Shown here one piece after another: positions 36,507 through 46,194 of a stretch of 64,000 nucleotides of DNA (position 1 is the stretch's first letter; each line of letters begins with the position of its first letter). The position numbers and the translations under genes are program-made. The notes below the pieces were generated by a model that ran no database searches, was not told the DNA's origin, and saw only the letters and a program-made list of their open reading frames with translations. Origin of the DNA: an uncultured Sunxiuqinia sp. (GTDB lineage Bacteria > Bacteroidota > Bacteroidia > Bacteroidales > Prolixibacteraceae); the NCBI RefSeq assembly GCF_963678245.1, contig NZ_OY782776.1:1-64000 (forward strand), read 5' to 3'.

Positions 36507-37637
36507 ATGAGAAAATGGCTGTATATGGCACTGCTGCTATCCGCACTATTGATATCGTGCGGCGATGACGAAAACATTGTTACTGAACCGGAAGAAGAAG
36601 GAATAGACTGGAACGAAGCGGCAAACCTCAGTAGTATGTCATTGGCCAGTTCGTTCTGGAATTCCGAAGGAAAGTGGTTTTTCTATGACAATAATGGGAA
36701 AGCTGACTGGAATTATTGGCCGCAGGCTCATGCGCTGGACGTCCTTACCGATGCCTGGCTGAGAACCAACGACGCGAGGTACAGTGCTTACTTCGACAAC
36801 TGGTACGCAGGTGTAAAAGCCCGAAACGGAAATACGTTTGAAAATGATTTCTATGATGATATGGAATGGATTGCCTTGGCCACATTACGTGTCTGGCAGG
36901 ATACCAATGACCCTAAATTTAAGGAGGCTACTTTACAATTGTGGGAATACATTAAAACCGGATGGAATGACAATGCAGACGGCGGCATCACCTGGAAAAA
37001 GGGAATGGAATGGAGCAAAAACGCTTGCTCAAACGGTCCCGCCTGCATATTGGCAGCCCGCTTGTACCAAGAGTTCGGGGATGAAAGTTATAAAGAGTGG
37101 GCTCTAAAAATTTACAACTGGGAAAAGGCGACCCTGGTGAATATGAATAACGGAATGGTTTATGACAATATCAACAGTGAAACCGGGCAAATCAATAAAG
37201 ATTGGGTGTTTACCTACAACCAGGGAACGTTTATTGGCTCTGCAGTTGAGTTATATAAAATCTTCAACGAAAAGGCTTATCTGAATGATGCTGTTCTGGT
37301 TGCTGATTATACAACCAGTAGCCTGACCAATAACTCCGTTCTTAAAAGTGAAGGAACCGGCGATGGTGGTCTTTTCAAAGGAATTTTTATTCGCTATTTC
37401 ACCGACCTGATTCTTCAGGACCGTCTGGATGCATCAGCAAAAAAGCGCTACATTCAGTTTATCCGGTATAATGCTGAAGTATTGTGGACGCAGGGAACTG
37501 CCAAACCAGCTATTCTGTTTGGTCCTGACTGGAGCGTAAAGCCGGGTTCAATTACCGGATTACCAGAGCAGCTCAGCGGTTGTATGCTCATAGAAGCGGC
37601 AGCCCTTTTGCAAAACAAAGGTTTGATTTCACAATAG
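36507..37637 (+). CDS. GH76 surface lipoprotein, predicted endo-alpha-1,6-mannanase, PUL B
   Basis: A 376-residue lipoprotein, lipobox LISC followed by GDDEN, so it is predicted to face outward. GH76 motifs: YWPQAHALDVLTDAW near 71-85, catalytic pair D117-D118 in FYDDMEW, GGITWKKGMEWSKNACSNGP near 158-175, FTYNQGTFIGSAVELY near 235-250 and SGCMLIEAAALL at the end. Known GH76 enzymes are endo-acting retaining alpha-1,6-mannanases. It is the only glycosidase in the window with both a clear lipobox and an acidic export signal, which makes it the probable first cut at the surface that feeds the SusCD pore of PUL B. Confidence 0.92.
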   Translation: MRKWLYMALLLSALLISCGDDENIVTEPEEEGIDWNEAANLSSMSLASSFWNSEGKWFFYDNNGKADWNYWPQAHALDVLTDAWLRTNDARYSAYFDNWYAGVKARNGNTFENDFYDDMEWIALATLRVWQDTNDPKFKEATLQLWEYIKTGWNDNADGGITWKKGMEWSKNACSNGPACILAARLYQEFGDESYKEWALKIYNWEKATLVNMNNGMVYDNINSETGQINKDWVFTYNQGTFIGSAVELYKIFNEKAYLNDAVLVADYTTSSLTNNSVLKSEGTGDGGLFKGIFIRYFTDLILQDRLDASAKKRYIQFIRYNAEVLWTQGTAKPAILFGPDWSVKPGSITGLPEQLSGCMLIEAAALLQNKGLISQ

Positions 37638-37830
37638 ATTGAGTACTTCGTGGTGAAGTTTATTCCAACTTACTACTTTCAATGAAGTATAGAAGTGAGT
37701 AAATAAGCACTCCATCTTGTATCAAGACTATCTGTATGCATGTAGTAACCTAAACCAACTAAATCTTACCATGTCAGATACACTTGAGGAATTTGCTAAT
37801 AGATCAAAAACACTTTTTTTTAATCAAAAA

Positions 37831-40218
37831 ATGTTAAGATATCTGCTATTTGGAATTTGCACTTTGTTTTTTAGCTCAATTTCTCCTTCATCCGTAGGAC
37901 AATCATGGGTCCTGAAATTTAATTCATCACAAGCTAAAAGCTATATCGATTGCGGAACTTTCAGCGATTATATCTCCGGCGATTTTACCATTGAAACCTG
38001 GGTTTTTGTCGACAGTTGGGCAGGAAATTATATCCTGGCCGATGAATCGTGGAATGGTTCTTCGGGGGCTGTGGGTTTTGCTTTTCGGTTTAATTCAAGC
38101 GGAAACATAGAAGTAAATGTGGGAACCGGAGAATGGGAGGCTGTTACAACTACCGGAACCCAACTTGAAATAGGGAAGTGGCAACATGTTGCCGTTTCGG
38201 TGAATTCCGCTAACGAAGTGAAAATTTATATCGATGGAATTTTGGCAGGCAGCGGAACATTGAGTAAACAAATGATTGCATCGGGAGCCCATTTGTTTAT
38301 GGGCGAAGGTTCTGCCTGGCAAGAACGCTGTTTGGACGGTAAATTATTTGATTTCAGGATTTGGGATATTGCCCGGACCGACGAAGAGATTAATTTAAAT
38401 AAAGATATTCAGCTAAATGGCAACGAAGATGGATTGGTAGCCAATTGGTTGTTAAACGAAGGACAAGGCGATTCGATAAAAGACCTTACCGGTAACCATA
38501 ATCTGGAAAAAGGCAGTGGAACATCGTGGATAGTGAAAGACCGTATTTTGGTAGACGGAAGCCTGAAAATACTGAACAGCGGGAAAGATTCGGTTATTGT
38601 AAGCGTTTCAGGACAGGAAATTTCCACATGGAAGCTAAGCGAAAATCCTGCTGTTGGGAATGTTACGTTTAAAACTATTAACGACAATTCAGCCTATTTA
38701 ATATTTGAAGCACAAACAGCTGTTTATCAGAACGGCACCATATATTTTGCTGCCGAAACAAATGGCGGTGAGGAGCTGGCAGCAATAGTCCCCTTTGATT
38801 TATACGACAATAAATACCAATATTTTGGCGAAAAACTGCTGGACAAGATTCACAAAGACTTTTACAACAAAAACAATGGGCTGTATGCCGAAGCAATTGA
38901 TGCATCGTCAAACTTTAATCAGGCAACAAGTTTTGTTTGGCCGGCATCGCATATGTTGCGGGCTTTGATTCAGGCCTGGAAAGTGAATCCCGAGAAATAC
39001 GAAACGCTGCTTGTGAACTATCTTGCTGCCATTGACCAGTATCAGGTAACAAAGGATGGAAGAACCGGTTATGCAGTTCTTCCGGGTAATAATGGAACAC
39101 GTTTTTACGATGATAACGGACAGCTTATGATGCCGTTTACTATGTATTATGATTCAACCGAGGATGAAACTACGCTTAATAATCTAAAAATTGCCTACGA
39201 GTTTAACAACGGTATTCGCGACAGCAAGTATGCTATCCCTCAACACGAAGATCAGCTGGGTTTTGGAATGTTGTTTTCCATGTCGGTGAATTACACCAGT
39301 TACGCTGCGGCTAAACTCTACCAGGCAACAAACGAAAGCCGGTATTTCGATGAAGCATTGGCTTATTACGAGCTGGAGAACGACTTGTCGGTAAAAATTA
39401 AAGATTCGAATACGAAATTGTTTAACCAGGCAAGTTATTACCAAAACGGAAGCTGGTCGTTAAATGGCACTGTAAACGGCGAATCGATTAGGGGCGGTGG
39501 TTATCGTGCCTACCAAACAACGGTTGTTATTCAAAATGCTATTCTTTTGTATCAAATAACAAATGAACAAAAATACCTTGATAATGCTCACGAAATGATG
39601 AACAGTTGTATTGATCAATGGTATAAACCGGGACAAGGTTTAAGCGAGATTTCGTTTTGGGGTGGCGACGATATGATTGATGCTTTGCTTGATATGTATC
39701 GTGAAACTGCAGATGAAAAATTTTATACGATTGCAGCTGATATTATGGATTTTATAAGTGCGTATAACATTGATAAACGAGGTTATTACGCCAGTAGTTA
39801 TTCAGATGCTGAAGGAAAATGGAACCTGTACCGAACAAGCGAGAATCCTTCGGAGATCGGCATGATGGGACAGGCAGCTGCAGCTTCTGCATTTTTGAAT
39901 GTGGCATATAATTCGGTAAATCCCGTAACAGACGTTGACGAAATAGAACTTTCTCCTAAAAATCAATCGCTGACAGTTTTCCCAAATCCGGCACCCAGAG
40001 GTACAGAAATGAAGATCAAAATACCTGAGAAAAGTGGTGTGGCTAGCGAGGTTTATTTATACAACCAATCCGGACAAGTAGTTCAATGGTTTGAATCACA
40101 GGAGGTAAATGGGGATGGGCTGATTACGGTCAAGCCGACAATCAATATCCCGGGAGTTTATTTTGTTCGAATCATTTCCGGAGCTAAATTCTATCATACA
40201 AAAGTCTTAATACATTAA
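37831..40218 (+). CDS. LamG + divergent GH76-like protein with T9SS sorting domain
   Basis: A 795-residue modular protein. Signal peptide MLRYLLFGICTLFF..SVGQ; LamG/concanavalin-like domain at about 25-200 (DFTIETWVFVDSW, WQHVAVSVNSANEVKIYIDG, DFRIWDIARTDEEI); a short Ig-like linker (about 215-290); an (alpha/alpha)6 domain at about 300-690; then a type 9 secretion sorting domain (LTVFPNPAPRG .. GVYFVRI..YHTKVLIH). The helical domain follows GH76 order: WPASHMLRALIQAW, D427-D428 in FYDDNGQLMM, AAAKLYQ and AYQTTVVIQNAILLYQ, but the family hallmark CSNGP is absent. The frame is open from a TTG at 37717 and an ATG at 37771; ATG 37831 gives the best signal peptide. Confidence 0.8.
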   Translation: MLRYLLFGICTLFFSSISPSSVGQSWVLKFNSSQAKSYIDCGTFSDYISGDFTIETWVFVDSWAGNYILADESWNGSSGAVGFAFRFNSSGNIEVNVGTGEWEAVTTTGTQLEIGKWQHVAVSVNSANEVKIYIDGILAGSGTLSKQMIASGAHLFMGEGSAWQERCLDGKLFDFRIWDIARTDEEINLNKDIQLNGNEDGLVANWLLNEGQGDSIKDLTGNHNLEKGSGTSWIVKDRILVDGSLKILNSGKDSVIVSVSGQEISTWKLSENPAVGNVTFKTINDNSAYLIFEAQTAVYQNGTIYFAAETNGGEELAAIVPFDLYDNKYQYFGEKLLDKIHKDFYNKNNGLYAEAIDASSNFNQATSFVWPASHMLRALIQAWKVNPEKYETLLVNYLAAIDQYQVTKDGRTGYAVLPGNNGTRFYDDNGQLMMPFTMYYDSTEDETTLNNLKIAYEFNNGIRDSKYAIPQHEDQLGFGMLFSMSVNYTSYAAAKLYQATNESRYFDEALAYYELENDLSVKIKDSNTKLFNQASYYQNGSWSLNGTVNGESIRGGGYRAYQTTVVIQNAILLYQITNEQKYLDNAHEMMNSCIDQWYKPGQGLSEISFWGGDDMIDALLDMYRETADEKFYTIAADIMDFISAYNIDKRGYYASSYSDAEGKWNLYRTSENPSEIGMMGQAAAASAFLNVAYNSVNPVTDVDEIELSPKNQSLTVFPNPAPRGTEMKIKIPEKSGVASEVYLYNQSGQVVQWFESQEVNGDGLITVKPTINIPGVYFVRIISGAKFYHTKVLIH

Positions 40219-40286
40219 ATTAGTTAGAATAATACTCGAAATCGTACTTTAGTAAAATTTATTTCAAATACCTAAGTCAACTATCT

Positions 40287-42275
40287 ATGAAACGATCAAA
40301 TCTCATATTGAGCTTATGCAAGATTATTAAGTTACCATTAGTCATTTTACTAATAGGTCTGTTTTCTGGTTCTGTTCTTGCTAAAGGAGGCATTCAGGAG
40401 CTTACGTCTCCTGATAATAATATCAAGGTTCGTATTGAACTGGCAGGTAAGATTTTTTACTCGATTACTGCCAATAATTTTTTGTTGATGGAAAAGAGTT
40501 CGTTGGAGCTCAAGTTAAAAGATCAGACTTTGGGTGAGAATCCGAGACTTTCTGCAAAGAAATACAGTTCAATCAATGAACAAATTGATCGTGAAATTCC
40601 ATTGAGAAATGGGGTCGTTGATAATCATTGCAATGTTCTTTTACTCAAATTTAAAGGTGATTATTCCGTTGAATTCCGAGCTTATAATGATGGTGTCGCT
40701 TATCGTTTTATTACAAATATAGGAGATGAAAATATTGAAGTATTGGATGAAGAAGTTCACCTTCAGTTTCCTTCCACTTTTGATGCTGTGCTTTCACCGA
40801 CCCGTTCTTTCAAAACATCGTATGAAATATCGTATGTGGAATCTAATACTGCTGATGCCAAAGAATTGGACAAGAGCACACTCCCGATTTTAATTGATAG
40901 CAAACAGGATTTTAAAATTTTGTTTTCAGAAGCTGACCTGTTTGACTATCCATGTTTATTTATGAAAGGTGTTGAAGGAAATGCGATGAACAGTACTTTT
41001 CCGAAATGTCCGCTTGAATTTGGAGAAGATGGAGACCGCAGTCTGAAGATTATTAAAGAGGCGAACTATATTGCAAAAACTGCAGGATCCCGGAACTTTC
41101 CATGGCGGGTTTTCATGATCAGTAGCGATGACAAACAAATCTTTGAAAATGAAATGATTTTCAAATTGTCCCGTCCGAATGAGTTGGGAGACACCGATTG
41201 GATTAAACCGGGACAGGTAAGTTGGGAATGGTGGCACGATGCCCGCTTGTACGGTGTTGACTTTAAATCGGGATATAACCTTGAGTCGTACAAATACTAC
41301 ATTGATTTTGCATCTGATTTTGGTATTCCTTACATTATTATGGATGAAGGATGGGCTAAAAGCACACGCGATCCGTATACCCCAAATCCAACTATTGATT
41401 TGTTTGAACTGATCAAATATGGTCAGTCAAAGAATGTGAAAATTGTACTCTGGCTAACTTGGTTGACCGTTGAAAATAATATCGATCTGTTTAAGACTTT
41501 TAGTGAGTGGGGGATTGCCGGTGTTAAAATCGATTTTATGGATCGCAGTGACCAGTGGATGGTTAATTATTATGAGCGTATTGCACGTGAAGCTGCCAAA
41601 TACAAATTGTTTGTTGACTATCACGGAGCATTTAAACCTGCGGGAATGGAACGTGCTTTACCAAATATTTTGTCCTATGAAGGTATTGTTGGTATGGAAC
41701 AAAATATTGGGGGCGGACGTGCTACAACCAAAAACAACGCGTTTATACCTTTTATAAGAAATGCAGTTGGACCGGCTGATTATACTCCCGGAGCAATGAT
41801 TTCAGTACATCCCGAAGATTACAAATCAACACGTACCAATCCCGTAAGTATCGGAACCCGAGCGTATCAGCTTGCGCTATATGTAACACTTGAAAGTGGA
41901 ATTCAAATGCTGGCAGATAATCCGTTTTATTATTATCGTGAGCGGGAATGTACCGAATTTATTACCAGTGTGCCTGTTCTTTGGGACGAAACCCGTGTTC
42001 TACAGGCGAAAGCCGGTGAGTATTTTGTGGTAGCAAAGCGTAGTAATAGTAAGTGGTTTGTTGGAGCGATTACCAATGAGGAGGAGCGTACAATTGAAAT
42101 AGATTTTGATTTTTTAGATGATGGTAAGAACTATACAGTCACTTCTTTTCAAGACGGTGTGAATGCAGGAGTTCAAGCGATGGATTATAGAAAAGTAACA
42201 AAAAATATAAAGAGTGGCGAAACGCTAAAAATTGATTTAGCTCGCGATGGAGGATGGGCCGCCGTAATTGAATAA
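40287..42275 (+). CDS. GH97 family protein, retaining type, predicted alpha-galactosidase-like
   Basis: A 662-residue exported GH97 enzyme: N-terminal beta-sandwich (about 35-275), TIM barrel (about 290-545: GQVSWEWWHDARLYGVD, YIIMDEGWA) and C-terminal beta domain. GH97 has two mechanisms. Here D416 in GVKIDFMDR and E471 in GIVGMEQN fall one residue from the nucleophile (D415) and acid/base (E470) I recall for the retaining alpha-galactosidase BtGH97b of B. thetaiotaomicron, so this should be the retaining class rather than the SusB alpha-glucosidase class. Signal peptide ends SGSVLAKGG, no lipobox: periplasmic. It stands 68 bases after the LamG protein and 12 bases before the first GH92. Confidence 0.9.
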   Translation: MKRSNLILSLCKIIKLPLVILLIGLFSGSVLAKGGIQELTSPDNNIKVRIELAGKIFYSITANNFLLMEKSSLELKLKDQTLGENPRLSAKKYSSINEQIDREIPLRNGVVDNHCNVLLLKFKGDYSVEFRAYNDGVAYRFITNIGDENIEVLDEEVHLQFPSTFDAVLSPTRSFKTSYEISYVESNTADAKELDKSTLPILIDSKQDFKILFSEADLFDYPCLFMKGVEGNAMNSTFPKCPLEFGEDGDRSLKIIKEANYIAKTAGSRNFPWRVFMISSDDKQIFENEMIFKLSRPNELGDTDWIKPGQVSWEWWHDARLYGVDFKSGYNLESYKYYIDFASDFGIPYIIMDEGWAKSTRDPYTPNPTIDLFELIKYGQSKNVKIVLWLTWLTVENNIDLFKTFSEWGIAGVKIDFMDRSDQWMVNYYERIAREAAKYKLFVDYHGAFKPAGMERALPNILSYEGIVGMEQNIGGGRATTKNNAFIPFIRNAVGPADYTPGAMISVHPEDYKSTRTNPVSIGTRAYQLALYVTLESGIQMLADNPFYYYRERECTEFITSVPVLWDETRVLQAKAGEYFVVAKRSNSKWFVGAITNEEERTIEIDFDFLDDGKNYTVTSFQDGVNAGVQAMDYRKVTKNIKSGETLKIDLARDGGWAAVIE

Positions 42276-42287
42276 ACTAACTTGACG

Positions 42288-44426
42288 ATGAAACATACTG
42301 TTCTTATTTTCTTCATCTTTCTGACCTTGATGAGCTGTTCTCAATCAAAGAAAACAGTAACTCAATATGTGAATCCCTTTGTAGGGACCGCTCCGTTACA
42401 GGACAGCGTTGATGTAGGTTATACACCGCCAAAAGATTGGCGTGTTTGGGCCGGACTAACTTATCCCGGTTCATCCCTTCCGAATGCCATGGTACAATTG
42501 AGCCCCATTACTGAATGGCGTAGTGGAGCCGGCTATGAGTATGAAGATAACGAAATTCTGGCTTTTACACACACCAACAAGGGTCACTGGAATTTATGTC
42601 ACATACCGTTTTTACCGGTTACCGGAGATGTTGACCCCCGTGATTTTGGTTCGGCTTTCAGTCACGAAAAAGAGTCGGCTGAACCGGGTTATTACCAAGT
42701 TTTTCTGGAACGATACGGTATCGATGCAGAGCTGACTTCGACCCTGCGTTGCGGGTATCACAAATACACCTTCGAGTCAGGCCAAGTTAAAAAGCTGGTG
42801 GCTCAGTTAACTCGATCAAACGAAAGGGTGAGCGACTGGCAAATTGAGCAGCAGGGTGAACAAGCGTTCCAGGGATATCAGCAAACCGGAGGCAAAATCT
42901 ACTTTTATGCACAGACCAATCATTCAATAAAAAATATTGAATCGCAGGGAAGCGGTCGCAGCGAAATTTCGGTGGTAAACTTTGAAAATTCAGATCAACC
43001 CCTGGAAATTAAAATCGGGCTTTCGTTTGTATGTACTGAAAATGCGAGAGAGAATCTAGAAGCTGAAATTGCCGATAAAAGCTTTCCTGAAATTAGAAGT
43101 GAAGCCTCTCAAACCTGGGAAAACCTGTTGTCGAAGATTCAGGTTTCGGGAGGAACAGAACGGGAAACTGAACTTTTCTATTCTTCTTTGTACCGCTCGT
43201 TTTTGTGGCCGGCTTTGCGCAGCGATGTAAATGGAGATTTTACCGATGCTAGCGGAAAAGTGGTAAATAAAGGATTTCGTTATTACACCAATCCATCGTT
43301 GTGGGACACTTACCGCAATAAATTGGTTTTGCTGGGAATGCTGTCGCCTGATGTAACCAACGACGTTATTCAGTCTTTAATAGATAAAGGTAAAAAAACA
43401 GGTTTTATGCCAACCTTTTTTCATGGCGATCATGCGGCGCCTTTTATTTCCGGTTCGTACCTGCGTGGGATTCGTGATTACGATGTGGAGAGCGCTTATC
43501 AGTTGCTACTAAACAATGCAACCAAAGAAGGAGGTACACGTCCGTACATTGCCGAGTACATCGAAAAAGGATACATCTCAACACCCGAAGTAAAAAATCC
43601 ACATGTAGAGTCGAAAGCCAAAGCAGGGGTTACCAAAACGCTGGAATTTGCCTACGACGATTATGCCGTGGCACTTCTTGCAAAAGAATTGGGAAAGGAA
43701 GACGATTATAAGATGTTAATGGAGCGGACCTCAAACTATAAAAACCTATTTGATTCGTCAACTGGATTAATGCGTGGGCGCCTTGAAAATGGTGATTGGG
43801 TATCGGATTTTAACGCGGAATATCCGTATTACGAATACATGTACCGCGAAGCCAATGCCTGGCAGTCGTCGTTTTTTGCGCCACACGATACCAAAGGTTT
43901 GATTGGCTTGTACAAAAGTGAAGCAGAATTTGAGGAAAAACTTGACGCTCTTTTCTCAATACCATGGAATGCAAATCACATTGCCCGCAACGTTTCGTCC
44001 TTTATTGGACAATATTGCCACGGAAATCAACCCGACCATAGTTTCCCATATCTATACTATTTTGTTGACAAGCAAGAAAAGTCACAGGTGATGCTCGACA
44101 GTATTATGAGCCATTTTTATGGAATGGGCGAACACGGTTTGGCGCTTTGTGGTATGGATGATGCCGGAGAAATGTCGGCTTGGTACGTGTTTGCGGCTAT
44201 GGGAATTTATCCCTATTCGCCGGGAAATGCTGACTATCTAGTGTCTGTTCCGTTGTTTGATCAGGTTGATTTTGAACTGGATGTTAAAATAAGTTTTACC
44301 ATCCAGAAAACAGGAACAGGCCGGAAGATGACCGGACTGAGTTATGATCGACAGCCGGTTGACGGTTATTTCATCTCACACGAAGACTTAAAAGCAGGGA
44401 AGAAGCTGAGGATTACGACAGAGTGA
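42288..44426 (+). CDS. GH92 alpha-mannosidase lipoprotein, first of three
   Basis: A 712-residue lipoprotein (LMSC followed by SQSKK, periplasmic pattern). GH92 enzymes are calcium-dependent inverting exo-alpha-mannosidases. N-terminal beta-sandwich (about 25-260: YVNPFVGT, FTHTNKGHWN), then an (alpha/alpha)6 domain with NPSLWDTYRN near 342, EFAYDDYAVALL, the acid Glu in YREANAW, HGNQPDH and GMDDAGEMSAWYVFAAMGIYP. HGNQP replaces the HGNEP I associate with alpha-1,2-specific members, so linkage may differ. ATG 42288 is chosen over the TTG two codons upstream. Starts 12 bases after GH97. Confidence 0.94.
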   Translation: MKHTVLIFFIFLTLMSCSQSKKTVTQYVNPFVGTAPLQDSVDVGYTPPKDWRVWAGLTYPGSSLPNAMVQLSPITEWRSGAGYEYEDNEILAFTHTNKGHWNLCHIPFLPVTGDVDPRDFGSAFSHEKESAEPGYYQVFLERYGIDAELTSTLRCGYHKYTFESGQVKKLVAQLTRSNERVSDWQIEQQGEQAFQGYQQTGGKIYFYAQTNHSIKNIESQGSGRSEISVVNFENSDQPLEIKIGLSFVCTENARENLEAEIADKSFPEIRSEASQTWENLLSKIQVSGGTERETELFYSSLYRSFLWPALRSDVNGDFTDASGKVVNKGFRYYTNPSLWDTYRNKLVLLGMLSPDVTNDVIQSLIDKGKKTGFMPTFFHGDHAAPFISGSYLRGIRDYDVESAYQLLLNNATKEGGTRPYIAEYIEKGYISTPEVKNPHVESKAKAGVTKTLEFAYDDYAVALLAKELGKEDDYKMLMERTSNYKNLFDSSTGLMRGRLENGDWVSDFNAEYPYYEYMYREANAWQSSFFAPHDTKGLIGLYKSEAEFEEKLDALFSIPWNANHIARNVSSFIGQYCHGNQPDHSFPYLYYFVDKQEKSQVMLDSIMSHFYGMGEHGLALCGMDDAGEMSAWYVFAAMGIYPYSPGNADYLVSVPLFDQVDFELDVKISFTIQKTGTGRKMTGLSYDRQPVDGYFISHEDLKAGKKLRITTE

Positions 44427-44530
44427 AAAATTTGTATGGAGATTGAGCTGACAGAATTCGATAATTATCGGAATGACGATGTTTCAAGCTTATTTCTTCT
44501 ACTGACAATTTGAAATTTGAAACTAATAAT

Positions 44531-45964
44531 ATGACAACAAGAAGAGATTTTTTGAAAACCGGAAGTTTAACAGTAGCCGGCGTGGCTGTTGCTGGCTCTG
44601 GAGTGCTTGCTTCTGTGGGTAAAGCGAGTTATGTAACCAATCGCCCAGTGGTTAGTAAACGTAATTTTACGTCGAAAGCCGTTGAAAAAGCAGTTGCTTC
44701 TACCAAAGCTAAACTGAAAGACCCGAAACTGGCGTGGATGTTCGAAAACTGTTTTCCGAATACTTTGGATACAACGGTTGAGTACGAGAAGGTTAATGGC
44801 AAGCCTGATACCTTCGTAATTACAGGTGATATTCATGCGATGTGGTTGCGTGATTCAACGGCGCAGGTATGGCCTTACTTGCCATTGGCAAATGAAGATG
44901 CAGAATTACAATCCTTGTTGGCCGGAGTGGTTAATCGTCAAACACAATGTGTTTTATTGGACAGATATGCCAATGCTTTCAATAAAACGAAAGAAGAGGA
45001 AGTTCACTGGATGAGCGATCTGACGGATATGAAACCCGGTTTGCACGAACGCAAATGGGAAATAGACTCTTTGTGTTATACCGTCCGTTTGGCATACAAT
45101 TACTGGAAAACGACTGGTGATAAGAGCGTTTTTGATGCCGACTGGCAAAAGGCGGCAGCTTTAATTGTAAAAACATTCAAAGAGCAACAGCGCAAAGACG
45201 GTTTGGGCCCCTATAAATTTCAACGGGAAACTCCTCAGCAATTGGATACGGTTTCAAATCACGGATATGGCCGCCCTCTGAACCCTGTAGGTTTAATTAA
45301 TTCAACTTTCCGTCCATCTGATGATGCGGCTACTTATGGCTTTTTGATTCCTTCAAACTTATTCGCCGTAGTTTCATTGAAGCAACTGGCTGAAATCAGC
45401 AAAAAAGTAACCGGAGACAGGACTTTTGCAAAAGAATGTTTGGCATTATCAGAGGAAGTAGATGCAGCAATAAAAGAATACGCAATTGTTGACCATCCGA
45501 AATATGGCAAAGTATATGCTTTTGAAGCTGATGGTTATGGAAATGCAACATTTATGGATGATGCCAATGTACCAAGTTTGCTGGCGTTACCTTATTTGGG
45601 ATGTGTTGAAAAAAACGATCCGTTATACTTAAATACCAGAAGGCTGGTTTGGAGTGAAGATAATCCATATTTCTTTAGAGGGAAAGCAGCCGAAGGAATT
45701 GGCGGTCCGCACGTTGGATACGATATGGTTTGGCCAATGAGTATTATTATGCGCGCCATGACTAGCTCAGATGATCAAGAAATTGCCTGGTGTATTAAAA
45801 CACTTCGGGACACTGATGCTGACACTGGTTTTATGCACGAAACATTTCATAAAGATGACCCAGCTAATTTTACCCGTTCGTGGTTTGCCTGGGCAAATAC
45901 GTTGTTTGGCGAATTGGTTCTTAAACTGGTGACTGAGGGCAAAGAGAATCTACTTCAGAGTTAA
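44531..45964 (+). CDS. GH125 exo-alpha-1,6-mannosidase with Tat signal
   Basis: A 477-residue GH125 protein (formerly DUF1237). These inverting exo-alpha-1,6-mannosidases remove the backbone mannose left after GH92 trimming. The N-terminus MTTRRDFLKTGSLTVAGVAVAG is split here only for description: RRDFLK is a twin-arginine signal, so it is exported folded to the periplasm. Family motifs: GDIHAMWLRDSTAQVWPYLP near 98-117, WEIDSLCYTVRLAYNYW near 177-193, YGFLIPSNLFAV near 269 and GIGGPHVGYDMVWPMSIIMRA near 390-410, with the catalytic acids expected in the WEIDS-to-RPSDDA region and late region. The TTG at 44510 adds seven residues before the Tat motif; ATG 44531 is preferred. Confidence 0.95.
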   Translation: MTTRRDFLKTGSLTVAGVAVAGSGVLASVGKASYVTNRPVVSKRNFTSKAVEKAVASTKAKLKDPKLAWMFENCFPNTLDTTVEYEKVNGKPDTFVITGDIHAMWLRDSTAQVWPYLPLANEDAELQSLLAGVVNRQTQCVLLDRYANAFNKTKEEEVHWMSDLTDMKPGLHERKWEIDSLCYTVRLAYNYWKTTGDKSVFDADWQKAAALIVKTFKEQQRKDGLGPYKFQRETPQQLDTVSNHGYGRPLNPVGLINSTFRPSDDAATYGFLIPSNLFAVVSLKQLAEISKKVTGDRTFAKECLALSEEVDAAIKEYAIVDHPKYGKVYAFEADGYGNATFMDDANVPSLLALPYLGCVEKNDPLYLNTRRLVWSEDNPYFFRGKAAEGIGGPHVGYDMVWPMSIIMRAMTSSDDQEIAWCIKTLRDTDADTGFMHETFHKDDPANFTRSWFAWANTLFGELVLKLVTEGKENLLQS

Positions 45965-46194
45965 TATTTCAAACCGATAAAATCTATTTTATGGTAAGAC
46001 GGCATTGATTTAGTGGTGTTTGATCAACGAAGGGTAATCCCCGGAAGTGTTATTGCCATCGGACAGCGGGTTCAACAGAATATGATATTCAAAGGGAGTA
46101 TTCTCTGTGTTGAAGTAGTATCAATAATTAAGCAGGATTCACATCTAATTCAATTCGTCTTCTACCAAAAGAATAATCATCGTAAACTACTATT

